Shown: one piece after another, positions 24,605 to 32,911 of the stretch
How the letters are laid out: each line of letters starts with the position of its first letter
How positions within the stretch are numbered: the first letter of the stretch is position 1
NCBI RefSeq assembly: GCF_016019935.1
Contig: NZ_JAECMT010000003.1
Coordinates: forward strand, 62,122-126,121
Source: Paenibacillus sp. GSMTC-2017
Lineage (GTDB): Bacteria > Bacillota > Bacilli > Paenibacillales > Paenibacillaceae
DNA length: 64,000 nucleotides
Direction of reading: 5' to 3'
Notes under the pieces: model-generated
Seen by the model: the letters and a program-made list of their open reading frames with translations, nothing else
Told to the model about the DNA's origin: nothing
Database searches by the model: none
Made by a program: the position numbers and the translations under genes

Positions 24605-25756
24605 ATGATTTCAGCATTTCTGGTTGATGACGAAGAACATGCGTTAAACCTATTAGAGATGTTTCTACATAAAACAGGTGAAATACAAACAATCGGCAGA
24701 TTTAGTAACGGATATGACGCACTTCTAACCATCGAAGTTGCTAAACCAGACGTTTGGTTTCTCGATATCGAGATGCCAGGATTAAATGGCATGGATCTTG
24801 CAGAACGGATTCGAAGCCAAGATCCAGAAGCTGCAATCGTATATGTGACGGCATACGATCAGTATGCAATTAAAGCATTTGAGCTTGCTGCGATGGACTA
24901 CCTTCTAAAGCCAATTGATCCAGATAGGCTCAAGGGAACGATTGCACGATTGAAAAAAGGTTTTGAAGGACGAATCGCTCCGGATAGTCCAGACAATTCG
25001 AATGAGAAATTCGATACGCTTAGTGTCCGCTTACTGGGTGCTTTCTATGCATCTACAGAACAGGGCGGAGCGTATAAGTGGCGAACTGCAAAAGAAAAGG
25101 AATTGCTTATTTACCTTTCCTTGCAAAACGGAGTTCCCGTCCATAGAGATCGGATAATTGAAGATTTATGGTCGGAAGAGCCATATCCAAAAGCAAAAGT
25201 GTATCTTCACACGTGCATAAGTTTGATTCGAAAGCATTTGAAACAAGTAGGGCTAGATCGATTTGTTCTATTTGAGAAAGAAAGGTACGTACTTGATGCT
25301 AATCGGCTACAGGTTGATGCGCTTCTTTTCAAGGAGCGGGTTTCAGAGCTGAGAAATAGTAACGGAGTATCTTTGGAAGATGCTGAGAACGCGATGAAAA
25401 TTTATAAAGGAAATTTGTTGCAGGATGAGGATTATCTATGGGCTTCCCAAGAAAGTGAACTTCTTGTATCTGCAGCATCTGAGCGGCTACTGAGCATTGC
25501 GGAAGCTTATCTTGCCGGGGAAAAATATAGGCAAGCGATAGAGGCTGCTGAACGAGTCAGCTATTTATCACCATGTGATGAACCTGCATATTGTATTTTG
25601 ATGTATGCTTATAAAAAACTTGGCCATAATGAACATGTACTACGTACATATCGTCAATTGGTAGATCGGCTCGGAGAACTCCATCTCAAACCATCAACCT
25701 CTACACAGGAGCTATTTGAAGGAATGGTTTCGTCTGATTTCGGACTAAAACGTTGA
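24605..25756 (+). CDS. Response regulator with OmpR-type DNA-binding and BTAD (SARP-like) domains
   Basis: This regulator has 383 residues. The receiver domain comes first (about 1-120: acidic DDEE near the start, phosphoacceptor Asp54 in FLDIEMPG, Thr in VTAYD, Lys in LLKPID). Next is a winged-helix DNA-binding domain (about 140-240, LLIYLSLQNGVPVHRDRI) and then a helical TPR-like bacterial transcriptional activation domain (about 240-375). The effector half is the arrangement of SARP activators known from secondary-metabolite clusters of actinobacteria; in Bacilli it occurs as a REC fusion. The RBS is GGTGGAG before ATG. Co-located with the preceding hybrid kinase, it is probably its cognate output. 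Confidence 0.9.
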   Translation: MISAFLVDDEEHALNLLEMFLHKTGEIQTIGRFSNGYDALLTIEVAKPDVWFLDIEMPGLNGMDLAERIRSQDPEAAIVYVTAYDQYAIKAFELAAMDYLLKPIDPDRLKGTIARLKKGFEGRIAPDSPDNSNEKFDTLSVRLLGAFYASTEQGGAYKWRTAKEKELLIYLSLQNGVPVHRDRIIEDLWSEEPYPKAKVYLHTCISLIRKHLKQVGLDRFVLFEKERYVLDANRLQVDALLFKERVSELRNSNGVSLEDAENAMKIYKGNLLQDEDYLWASQESELLVSAASERLLSIAEAYLAGEKYRQAIEAAERVSYLSPCDEPAYCILMYAYKKLGHNEHVLRTYRQLVDRLGELHLKPSTSTQELFEGMVSSDFGLKR

Positions 25757-25803
25757 ACTTTCAAAAAAACTTTTGGTAATTAACGGAGTTTTGATGTTTG
25801 AAA

Positions 25804-25832
25804 TTGCGATTGTCCTGATGATGTGTTATAGT
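25804..25832 (+). promoter_or_regulatory. Sigma-A-type promoter of the cold-shock gene
   Basis: TTGCGA (25804-25809), a 17-nt spacer and TATAGT (25827-25832) form a good vegetative promoter. Transcription from here gives a 5' leader of about 105-110 nt before the csp start codon, typical for cold-shock mRNAs. Confidence 0.6.
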
Positions 25833-25843
25833 TAGTAAATCGT

Positions 25844-25909
25844 ATATGAGACTTTAGGTCGCATATTGGAATTGGTTGCGATGCTGCCTTTTCGATATGT
25901 GACTTTTTT
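25844..25909 (+). promoter_or_regulatory. Three-arm csp leader with alternative terminator hairpin
   Basis: Arm 1 ATATGAGAC (25844-25852), arm 2 GTCGCATAT (25858-25866) and arm 3 ATATGTGAC (25895-25903) are mutually exclusive. Arm 2 can pair with arm 1 (one mismatch, 5-nt loop) or with arm 3 (one G-U pair, 28-nt loop). Arm 3 is followed at once by six T residues. The 2:3 pairing would look like an intrinsic terminator inside the leader and 1:2 like the antiterminator. This is read by eye and has not been folded. Confidence 0.5.
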
Positions 25910-25947
25910 AATGTCCATGTAACATTCAGTATTAGGGGGAAATAACA

Positions 25948-26148
25948 ATGCAACAAGGTACAGTTAAATGGTTTAACGCAGAAAAAGGATTCGGATTCAT
26001 CGAGGTAGAGGGCGGAGACGATGTATTCGTACATTTCTCAGCAATCCAAGGCGACGGCTTCAAATCACTTGACGAAGGTCAACGCGTAGAATTCAACGTA
26101 GTTCAAGGCCAACGCGGTCAACAAGCTGAAAACGTTGTAAAACTGTAG
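25948..26148 (+). CDS. Cold-shock protein (CspA/CspB family)
   Basis: This single-stranded nucleic-acid-binding OB-fold protein of 66 residues has the two RNA-binding motifs KGFGFIE and VFVHFS and the family start QGTVKWFN. It acts as an RNA chaperone at low temperature. A strong GGGGGA ribosome binding site precedes the ATG. It has its own promoter, a structured leader and a downstream terminator. The neighbouring downstream gene is a YdjO-type cold-inducible protein, which fits a cold-response pairing. Confidence 0.97.
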   Translation: MQQGTVKWFNAEKGFGFIEVEGGDDVFVHFSAIQGDGFKSLDEGQRVEFNVVQGQRGQQAENVVKL

Positions 26149-26163
26149 TATTTGCAACAGCCA

Positions 26164-26195
26164 CTACCCTGCCTCAGCGTAGGGTAGTTTTTTTT
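26164..26195 (+). terminator. Intrinsic terminator after csp
   Basis: A perfect 7-bp stem (CTACCCT/AGGGTAG) with a 10-nt loop is followed by eight T residues. Confidence 0.9.
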
Positions 26196-26218
26196 CTAGG
26201 GAAAAAAGAAGGAGGGAC

Positions 26219-26473
26219 ATGTCAATGTATTACTCCCGTAAGAGACCAATGGCAGAATTGCCTAATGAAATGACATCCATTTGGTCATGTACAAAGGACG
26301 ACTGCAACGGATGGGTTAGAGAAAACTATTCATTCGAAGACGTTCCAACTTGTTCCCAATGTCTGTCTCCAATGATCCGCACGATGAAAAGTCTTCCGAT
26401 TCTTATGGGCTCGAATTATGGATCGAAGGCAGAGGTCAAGAAACAGGAAACGAAAGATCTAAGCCCATCCTAA
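26219..26473 (+). CDS. ydjO: YdjO-type cold-inducible small zinc-finger-like protein
   Basis: This small protein (84 residues) resembles the YdjO family of Bacilli. Cysteines occur as CTKDDC and, about 20 residues later, CSQC, suggesting a four-cysteine zinc site. The region between them has the family-like GWVRENYSFE segment. The C-terminus beyond about residue 65 is polar and probably disordered. AAGGAGGG precedes the ATG at 26219, and an in-frame ATG at 26225 is a weaker alternative. Its function is unknown. It follows the csp terminator directly, as often seen for cold-response genes in this group. Confidence 0.8.
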   Translation: MSMYYSRKRPMAELPNEMTSIWSCTKDDCNGWVRENYSFEDVPTCSQCLSPMIRTMKSLPILMGSNYGSKAEVKKQETKDLSPS

Positions 26474-26503
26474 TGGATATGAGCTTATACAACTAAGATT
26501 CTG

Positions 26504-26537
26504 AAATCCACAATCGAGTGCGGCGTGGATTTTTTTT
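26504..26537 (+). terminator. Intrinsic terminator after ydjO
   Basis: An AAATCCAC/GTGGATTT stem (8 bp) with a 13-nt loop runs into a stretch of T residues. Confidence 0.8.
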
Positions 26538-26543
26538 ATTCAC

Positions 26544-26566
26544 AAACTAATGTTATTAGTTTTTTT
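26544..26566 (+). terminator. Second hairpin with T-tail downstream of ydjO
   Basis: A perfect 8-bp stem (AAACTAAT/ATTAGTTT) with a 3-nt loop is followed by more T residues. It may back up the preceding terminator on the + strand. The 97 nt to the end of the minus-strand DUF418 gene hold no other clear signal. Confidence 0.55.
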
Positions 26567-26663
26567 GCAACCAACATAACTAGTGAATATGAAGGGGATG
26601 CGCGAGTGGAATGATCAACTCTTAAGCAGCCCCTTATGTTTGTTATTAAAACAACATCGTGTG

Positions 26664-27905
26664 TTAGGTCTTTAAATCAGTTGTCTGCACGACATTGGTC
26701 TTCGGCTTGCCATTCCATGACCAGTACGTCCAAATCCGGAGCAACCACTCAACAGGACCGATCTTAAACCGCTTCAAATAGAGGACACTGGCGAATAGTT
26801 GAACCAAATAAACGAGCAATGCAACACCTATGCCTCCAGCAATACCAAGCTTTCCAAATAGCCCTAAGCCATAACCATAAAATAATGATGTACAAATAAT
26901 GGACTGCAATAAATAGTTTGTCAGCGACAATTTGCCTACAGCAGCAAACCGCGAAGCCATTGGAATAGCTTTAATATGAGAAAGCAGCCACGCAGCTGCA
27001 AGCAAATAACCTAACGCGAGAATACACCCAAAACTTACTACATAACTAAGTGTGAAAAATGATGTTGCAGTATTTAGTTCGTAACTGCTTTTTATAAAAT
27101 CGGGCCAAATAAAAGGTACTGATTTACCAACATAACCTGCTAGAAGAAAGAAGAGTGCTCCTTTTAAATAACTTTTCCGCTTCTGTTCAGGGGATAAAAA
27201 CCAGTTTTTCTTTGCGGCATAGATCCCGAATAGGAACATAGGCAATGTTAGGAATAAAGTTAATAGTAATATGAGTACCTGTCCGAGTTCGTCGTCGTCC
27301 TCCAAACCAGAACCACTATTGCGATAATCCTTTATTTCTAAGTATGTGCCTTCAGAATAGATTGGAATAGAATGTGTAATGGTCTGCTCTGTCTTAGCTG
27401 GATCGGTCTTTATAGTGGCAAGATCACTTCCACTAAATATAATCCCTAGCAAAACACACAGAGATAGAATGACAATGCCCCATGTTAACACTGTTTTCTC
27501 CTTACGTTTCAAAAATAACATTAGGAAAAATCCCATCACTCCATAAAATAAAAGTATATCACCTTCCCATACAAATATTGAGTGAAGCAGGCCAAGACCA
27601 ATTAACATGATAAATCGACGGGTAAGTACTCGCCTAGGTTTAAGCCTTTTTACTTCTAGTCCATCAAACATCTTGAATAAACCATAGCCAAACAGAAACG
27701 TAAAGATAGGCATAAAACTTCCTTCAACAGCAATCTTCATAAAGATGAGCATCCCATCATCAAAAGAGGATGCGCCAAACAGATCAAGCCTTTCTTTTCC
27801 CAATATCCCGTATTGGAAAATGAGCATGTTCGATAATAAAATACCGAGTAAACTAAAGCCACGAATTGAATCTACAATGGATTGCCTTGTTGTATTTCCT
27901 GTCAT
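26664..27905 (-). CDS. DUF418-family membrane protein (copy A)
   Basis: This polytopic membrane protein has 413 residues, about 10 hydrophobic segments and the features of the DUF418/YeiB family: an N-terminal SIRGFSLLGILLSNM segment, FLFGYGLF in the middle, and the C-terminal DUF418 region ending GPVEWLLRIWTY. The molecular function of the family is not established. GAGGTGA precedes the ATG. It is a full-length paralogue of the next gene, in the same orientation, and both lie beside a divergent two-component system. Charge-rich linker residues about 200-215 differ from the paralogue. Confidence 0.9.
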   Translation of the reverse strand: MTGNTTRQSIVDSIRGFSLLGILLSNMLIFQYGILGKERLDLFGASSFDDGMLIFMKIAVEGSFMPIFTFLFGYGLFKMFDGLEVKRLKPRRVLTRRFIMLIGLGLLHSIFVWEGDILLFYGVMGFFLMLFLKRKEKTVLTWGIVILSLCVLLGIIFSGSDLATIKTDPAKTEQTITHSIPIYSEGTYLEIKDYRNSGSGLEDDDELGQVLILLLTLFLTLPMFLFGIYAAKKNWFLSPEQKRKSYLKGALFFLLAGYVGKSVPFIWPDFIKSSYELNTATSFFTLSYVVSFGCILALGYLLAAAWLLSHIKAIPMASRFAAVGKLSLTNYLLQSIICTSLFYGYGLGLFGKLGIAGGIGVALLVYLVQLFASVLYLKRFKIGPVEWLLRIWTYWSWNGKPKTNVVQTTDLKT

Positions 27906-27993
27906 TTTTTATCACCTCAGTATTTAGTTTACAGACCTCTATTTACCAATATGTTATCAACAGTTTAAATATAGATAAATTTAGACGGAGGAA

Positions 27994-28009
27994 TTAAACA
28001 GAAATTAAG
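27994..28009. promoter_or_regulatory. Conserved 16-mer upstream of DUF418 copy A
   Basis: TTAAACAGAAATTAAG occurs here. The same sequence with one change (TTAAACGGAAATTAAG) occurs at 29403-29418, at the equivalent place before copy B. It may be a binding site for the adjacent OmpR-type regulator. Confidence 0.4.
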
Positions 28010-28035
28010 TATTTTAGCGTATCTATAAACAACAC

Positions 28036-28078
28036 AAAGGACCACACTGTCGTAGATTTTTCTACAAGAGTGCAGTCC
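28036..28078 (-). terminator. Long hairpin terminator after DUF418 copy B
   Basis: On the minus strand an imperfect 18-bp stem (28078-28061 with 28056-28039) and a 4-nt loop is followed by a T-rich tract. It starts with GGACTGCACTCT, the same 12-mer that starts the tgl terminator at 56445. Confidence 0.7.
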
Positions 28079-28108
28079 ATTGTTTATGCATAGAAAATGG
28101 AAGTTTTA

Positions 28109-29314
28109 TTAAGCATTTATTTCTACTGGCTGAAGAGCATTTGTCTTAGGCTTTCCACGCCATGACCAGTACGTCCAAGAACGAAGCAGCCACTCGATGG
28201 GACCGATCTTGAATCGTTTCAAATACAATACACTGCAGATAAGTTGAACCGTGTAAACAAGAAGTGCAATACCAATGCCGCCTGCTATTCCAATTTTACC
28301 GAATAGTCCGAGGCCGTATCCGTAGAAAATAGCTGTACAGATAACCGATTGCATTAAGTAGTTAGTAAGTGACAACTTACCAACAGCGGCAAAGCGAGAG
28401 GCAGTCCTAGAAGCTTTTACATGAGACAGTACCCATGCAGCGCCTAGCAAATATCCAAGTGCTAGAATGGAACCACCAATAAGTTCGCCTACTCCGCTCA
28501 AAATGAAGTCTGGCCAAATGAATTTTAATGACTTAAGCGCGTAACCTAGGATGAGCCATAAAATAGCTCCTTTTAAATACCTTTTTCTTTTCTCTTCAGG
28601 ATTAAGGAACCAATTTTTCTTCGCTGCATAAATACCGAATAGAAACATAGGTGCCATCATAATCGGGGCGAGTAACAACATGAATGTCGTGACAATAGGG
28701 CCCATGTCATCCATTGGAGAAGGACCGCTGCGATGCTTCATAATTTCAGCGTATGTGCCTTCTGAGTATACAGGTATGGAATCTTTAATAAACTGTTCTA
28801 ACTTAGCAGGATCGCCGCCAACTGCACTTTCTTCTGGATCAGTACCTGCAAGTCCTAGTAGTCCAAATAAAGAAATGAGAACGATACCCCAGATTAGTAC
28901 CGTTTTTGCTTTACGTTTCAAGAATAACAATAGGAAGAAGCCTATCATTCCGTAAAAGAAAAGAATATCACCATCCCAGACAAAAGTGGAGTGAAGCAGA
29001 CCAAGTCCGAGCAACATCAGGAATCGGCGGACGAGCACCCGCTTTGGTTTTAGTCCTTTCGTTTCGAGCCCTTCCATCATCTTGAATAAGCCATAGCCAA
29101 ACAGAAACGTAAAGATCGGCATAAAGCTTCCTTCAATGACGATTTTTACAAATGTGTGCATCCCATGATCGAACGAGGATGCCTTAAATAGTTCGAGTTC
29201 ATCTTTTCCCCACATGCCATATTGAAAAATCAGCATATTGGCTAATAATATTCCTAGTAAACTAAAGCCGCGAATCGCGTCTACAATCCCTTGTCGATTC
29301 GTATTTGCTATCAT
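28109..29314 (-). CDS. DUF418-family membrane protein (copy B)
   Basis: This 401-residue paralogue of the 26664-27905 product aligns from end to end by eye, including SLLGILLANMLIFQYG, PIFTFLFGYGLFKM and KRFKIGPIEWLLR. It has about 10 membrane segments. GAGGTGATCG precedes the ATG. The two genes are separated by a terminator and each has its own upstream region, with similar sequence, so the duplication included the promoter. It is divergent from the response regulator at 29457 and is a natural candidate target of that system. The transported or modified substrate is unknown. Confidence 0.9.
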   Translation of the reverse strand: MIANTNRQGIVDAIRGFSLLGILLANMLIFQYGMWGKDELELFKASSFDHGMHTFVKIVIEGSFMPIFTFLFGYGLFKMMEGLETKGLKPKRVLVRRFLMLLGLGLLHSTFVWDGDILFFYGMIGFFLLLFLKRKAKTVLIWGIVLISLFGLLGLAGTDPEESAVGGDPAKLEQFIKDSIPVYSEGTYAEIMKHRSGPSPMDDMGPIVTTFMLLLAPIMMAPMFLFGIYAAKKNWFLNPEEKRKRYLKGAILWLILGYALKSLKFIWPDFILSGVGELIGGSILALGYLLGAAWVLSHVKASRTASRFAAVGKLSLTNYLMQSVICTAIFYGYGLGLFGKIGIAGGIGIALLVYTVQLICSVLYLKRFKIGPIEWLLRSWTYWSWRGKPKTNALQPVEINA

Positions 29315-29402
29315 GTACGATCACCTCATAGCTTATTATAAATCCTCTTTTTTACCGTAATGTTATGAGCAGCTTATTTCTAGTTAAATTAATCATTTGG
29401 AG

Positions 29403-29418
29403 TTAAACGGAAATTAAG
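29403..29418. promoter_or_regulatory. Conserved 16-mer in the DUF418/response-regulator divergent region
   Basis: TTAAACGGAAATTAAG matches 15 of 16 bases of the element at 27994-28009. It lies between the divergent starts of DUF418 copy B and the response regulator, and so could control both. Confidence 0.4.
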
Positions 29419-29456
29419 GTTTATGTAGTAAACTAAGAGGCGGGAGGGGATTCGAA

Positions 29457-30176
29457 TTGGATTACTCAAATGCTAAAATCATTATGATTGATGACGAACG
29501 TTCCATTACAAAAATGATAGAGATGGTTCTCCGCAAGGAGGGTTTTCACAATTTATATACAGCTCACACAGCGGCGGAAGCGTTAAGACTTATAGAGAAA
29601 CATGGTGCAGATATCGCATTGCTTGATGTTATGCTGCCGGATCAGTCAGGGTTCGATCTATGTCCGAAAATTAGAGCGATTTCTAACGCCCACATCATAT
29701 ATTTAACAGCTCGCACCTCCGATCTTGATGTATTAACTGGATTTGCAACTGGTGGTGACGATTATGTTACGAAACCATTTAACCCGCTTGAAATTGCAGC
29801 GAGAGTAAAGGCAAGGCTGCGAAGAGGCAATTTACCGGCACAAGCTGTTGCCCAGGATAACCGACAACAATATGACTTCGGAAGATTTGTGCTGGATGAA
29901 GCAGCTGGGGAGCTAAGAGTATGTGACGTTCCTGTTAGCTGTCCTGCGATGGTGTATCAGCTTCTCCATTTTCTATGCAAAAATCCGAACCTTGTATTTT
30001 CCAAATCGCAGCTATATGAAGCAGTTTGGGGAATGGAAGGTTATGGGGACGACAATACAGTAATGGTACATATTCGTAAGATAAGGGAGAAAATCGAGGC
30101 GAATCCCAGCGATCCACGTCTCCTTCTGACAGTTAGAGGACTTGGATACAAGCTCGTTAAGGAAAAACTGCCATGA
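29457..30176 (+). CDS. OmpR/PhoB-type response regulator
   Basis: This two-domain regulator has 239 residues. The receiver has acidic DDE near residue 10, phosphoacceptor Asp57 in LLDVMLPD, Thr in LTAR and Lys in VTKPFNP. A winged-helix output domain (about 140-235) includes SKSQLYEAVWG and VMVHIRKIREKIE. The start is TTG, with GGGAGGGG 7 nt upstream and no better ATG. Its stop overlaps the kinase start (ATGA), so the two are translationally coupled. It probably regulates the divergent DUF418 genes. Confidence 0.92.
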   Translation: MDYSNAKIIMIDDERSITKMIEMVLRKEGFHNLYTAHTAAEALRLIEKHGADIALLDVMLPDQSGFDLCPKIRAISNAHIIYLTARTSDLDVLTGFATGGDDYVTKPFNPLEIAARVKARLRRGNLPAQAVAQDNRQQYDFGRFVLDEAAGELRVCDVPVSCPAMVYQLLHFLCKNPNLVFSKSQLYEAVWGMEGYGDDNTVMVHIRKIREKIEANPSDPRLLLTVRGLGYKLVKEKLP

Positions 30177-31927
30177 GAAACGTTAGACGCAGATTAGCGC
30201 TTCATTTCACTTATCAGACGTTCTTATTGTTTGTTTTTGTTTTACTTTTAACTTTTGCGATCTTTTTGTTCGTGCTGCAGCTTGTAGTAAATAATGAATT
30301 AAAAAGAACTTATCCGAATGGTGCTTTGGATGGCATTGTTTTGGAGACGATAGTGAGTGAAAATAAAGCAATCGTATCGAAACGTTGGGTTAAGCAGTTA
30401 GCTGATCATCACTACTGGCTTCAAATTGTAAATCATAAGGGTAATGTTATTTACTCGACAAATACGCCGAAAGACTTGCCGCTCACTTATGAGCTTGGCG
30501 AGTTAATGAGAATTGAAGATACTGGCAGGTTTCGTTCGTATGACGTAATGATGGCTACAGATGATTCAGTAGAAAACTCAGCACTCTATATGATGGGATA
30601 CAGAGATGATGGAGCAAACGCAACACTTTCGCTTTTTGAAACATATGAAACGGAAGGTCTGATCGCAGAAGCAGACATTGCAACGGTGGATAACGTACTT
30701 CAAGAGACAAAACGTACATTGCACATTGTGGATAATGAAGGAACGATCGTACAATCAGCTGGTATTGCTAATGACATTAAACGTTATAAGCCGCTAGAAT
30801 TAATTTTAATGAAGAGGATGCAAGGTAATTATCCTACAGATATTTCCATTTTTATTGATACTGATTCTGAATATATGTGGTTGCTGCATGAGGAGAAAAA
30901 GGGTGAATACGTAAAAGAACCGTTTATGAAAGACGTTATTGTGTTTGTTAGTGTATTCGGAATAATTGTACTACTATCTACAGTGGTTATTTCTATCTAT
31001 CTTGGTTATCGGTATGGCAGGCCGCTGTTACTGTTTATCGGATGGTTCGACAGGCTCGGAAGAGGTAAATTAGAAGCTTTATCCGATAAGGAACGCAAGA
31101 AGCTATATCGCAAAAGCGGCAAACTGCGTAGCAGTTATAAGTTATATCAGGAGATGATCGATGGTTTCTACGATATGACGGAGAAGCTAAACGCTATTGA
31201 GCAGGATCGGATTAGATTGGACAAGACCAGAGAGGAATGGATGACAGGCATCTCTCATGATTTGCGAACACCGCTGAGTTCTATCCAAGGATATGGACAT
31301 TTACTCGAAAGTGGACAGTTCCAGTGGACTGATGAGGAATTAAAGGATATGGGAGCTACGATTAGGGAGAAAAGCGATTTTTTAATCGATTTGATACAAG
31401 ATTTTTCCCTCGCATTCCAATTAAAGAACAAGCAACTGCCATTTGTCGTTAACAAAATTGAGGTAGGCGAGTTTGTTAGACGAATTGTACTAACATTTGT
31501 GAATGATAAGACGATGGGACAAATTAATTTCCTATATCAAGGTGGTACAAGCCCTATTTATGTTGAGGCTAATGATAAGTGGTTTACACGCATGCTGAAT
31601 AACATTATTGTAAATGCTGTTAAACATAATCCAGCGGGCACGACAGTTACCATTATAACTAGGCAGGAACAAGGAAATGCGAAACTTATCATAAGCGATA
31701 ATGGCGTTGGAATGGATGAAGAGACGTTATCCAATTTGTTTGAACGTTATTATAGAGGCACCAATACGGACGAGAGTAGCGAAGGAGTCGGACTTGGGAT
31801 GAGTATAGCAAAATCAATTGCACTTGCACATAAAGGTAATATCAATGCGGAATCAACGATTGGCAAAGGTTCGAAAGTAACGTTGGTTTTCCCAATTATG
31901 GATAATCGAAACTCGTTGGAGCAATGA
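30173..31927 (+). CDS. Membrane sensor histidine kinase
   Basis: This kinase has 584 residues and two membrane helices (about 15-40 and 262-288) enclosing a roughly 220-residue extracellular sensor domain of unrecognised type. After a linker, the HisKA domain has His362 in ISHDLRTPL. The ATPase domain has NNIIVNAVKHNP, DNGVGMD and GVGLGMSIAKS, all intact. It partners the overlapping response regulator gene. A perfect terminator follows 11 nt after the stop. Confidence 0.92.
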   Translation: MRNVRRRLALHFTYQTFLLFVFVLLLTFAIFLFVLQLVVNNELKRTYPNGALDGIVLETIVSENKAIVSKRWVKQLADHHYWLQIVNHKGNVIYSTNTPKDLPLTYELGELMRIEDTGRFRSYDVMMATDDSVENSALYMMGYRDDGANATLSLFETYETEGLIAEADIATVDNVLQETKRTLHIVDNEGTIVQSAGIANDIKRYKPLELILMKRMQGNYPTDISIFIDTDSEYMWLLHEEKKGEYVKEPFMKDVIVFVSVFGIIVLLSTVVISIYLGYRYGRPLLLFIGWFDRLGRGKLEALSDKERKKLYRKSGKLRSSYKLYQEMIDGFYDMTEKLNAIEQDRIRLDKTREEWMTGISHDLRTPLSSIQGYGHLLESGQFQWTDEELKDMGATIREKSDFLIDLIQDFSLAFQLKNKQLPFVVNKIEVGEFVRRIVLTFVNDKTMGQINFLYQGGTSPIYVEANDKWFTRMLNNIIVNAVKHNPAGTTVTIITRQEQGNAKLIISDNGVGMDEETLSNLFERYYRGTNTDESSEGVGLGMSIAKSIALAHKGNINAESTIGKGSKVTLVFPIMDNRNSLEQ

Positions 31928-31937
31928 TAGATAGTAG

Positions 31938-31965
31938 AGGACCCTCATTTGAGGGTCCTTTTTTT
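31938..31965 (+). terminator. Intrinsic terminator of the two-component operon
   Basis: A perfect 9-bp stem (AGGACCCTC/GAGGGTCCT) with loop ATTT is followed by six T residues. Confidence 0.95.
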
Positions 31966-32009
31966 GCGTATTTCTAGAATCGGGCTGAAGTAGAGTTTTG
32001 GTCTATGGG

Positions 32010-32038
32010 TTGACATCATAAATCTTAGTGTTTATTAT
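32010..32038 (+). promoter_or_regulatory. Promoter of the TauE exporter gene
   Basis: TTGACA (32010-32015), a 17-nt spacer and TATTAT (32033-32038) make a near-consensus promoter. The CstR-type operator at 32040-32055 covers the expected transcription start, so repressor binding would block it. Confidence 0.75.
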
Positions 32039-32039
32039 A

Positions 32040-32055
32040 ATACCCATAGGGGTAT
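32040..32055. promoter_or_regulatory. CstR-type operator, site 1
   Basis: ATACCCATAGGGGTAT has perfect ATACCC/GGGTAT arms around a 4-nt centre. It is the first of four such sites in 3.2 kb and resembles the known CsoR/CstR operator style of ATACCCC/GGGGTAT. Confidence 0.75.
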
Positions 32056-32071
32056 ATGTATTGTTGGGAAG

Positions 32072-32863
32072 GTGGCTCACAAGAATGTGGATATAAGCTG
32101 GTTACTGACGTTGTTTGCGATTGGGTTTATAGGATCTTTTATATCTGGGATGGTTGGCATTGGTGGTTCAATTATTAAGTACCCTATGCTGCTCTATATA
32201 CCGCCTGCATTAGGATTTATTGCCTTTACTGCACAAGAAGTTTCAGCCATTAGTGCTGTTCAAGTATTTTTTGCTTCATTATCCGGGATATTCGCTTATC
32301 TTGGAGGAGGACTCATTCATAAAAAGCTTGTCTTCTATATGGGCGTGCCTATTCTTATTGGAAGTTTTATTGGTGGGCTAGGCTCACGCTTTTTATCGGA
32401 TGGGGCTATCAATATGACCTACGCAGTGCTTGCCACAATTGCGGCAGTGATGATGTTTCTTCCAAAGCATGAGCAAGAAGAAAGAGATTATCGGAATGTA
32501 ACATTTCATAGAGGATTAGCGTCAGGTTCAGCCGTTTTGATCGGTCTATTATCCGGTATTGTAGGAGCGGCAGGGGCATTTATTACGATCCCCATTATGC
32601 TTGTTCTATTAAAAATTCCGACTAGAGTTGCTATCGCATCGTCACTGGCGATTACTTTTCTTTCATCGATTGGTTCGGCGGGCGGTAAAATTATGGGAGG
32701 ACATATGCTTCCCATTCCATCCTTTGTAATGATTGTTGCAAGTGTTATAGCAGCACCTATTGGTGCAAAGCTAGGTCAGCGAATGAATGTAAAGGTGCTA
32801 CAGTGGGTGTTAGCGGGGTTAATCTTCGCAACCGTTATTAAAATTTGGTTTGATATAGCATAA
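32072..32863 (+). CDS. TauE/SafE-family sulfite/anion exporter
   Basis: This integral membrane protein has about 263 residues and 8 hydrophobic segments. It has the internal two-fold pattern of the TauE/SafE (DUF81) family, with GMVGIGGSIIKYP in the first half and LSGIVGAAGAFITIP in the second. In persulfide-detoxification loci such proteins are thought to export sulfite or thiosulfate. The start is uncertain: GTG at 32072 is directly abutted by GGGAAGG, and GTG at 32087 has better spacing. It corresponds in context to YrkJ of B. subtilis and to the TauE of the staphylococcal cst locus. Confidence 0.88.
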   Translation: MAHKNVDISWLLTLFAIGFIGSFISGMVGIGGSIIKYPMLLYIPPALGFIAFTAQEVSAISAVQVFFASLSGIFAYLGGGLIHKKLVFYMGVPILIGSFIGGLGSRFLSDGAINMTYAVLATIAAVMMFLPKHEQEERDYRNVTFHRGLASGSAVLIGLLSGIVGAAGAFITIPIMLVLLKIPTRVAIASSLAITFLSSIGSAGGKIMGGHMLPIPSFVMIVASVIAAPIGAKLGQRMNVKVLQWVLAGLIFATVIKIWFDIA

Positions 32864-32880
32864 AAATTTTTAAAATAAAT

Positions 32881-32896
32881 ATACCCCATAGGGTAT
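32881..32896. promoter_or_regulatory. CstR-type operator, site 2
   Basis: ATACCCCATAGGGTAT has perfect ATACCC/GGGTAT arms. It lies 16 nt before the TTG start of the TusA-rhodanese gene, just after a TAAAAT that could be its -10 element (32871-32876). Confidence 0.75.
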
Positions 32897-32911
32897 AAAG
32901 GGAGAGCTAAA

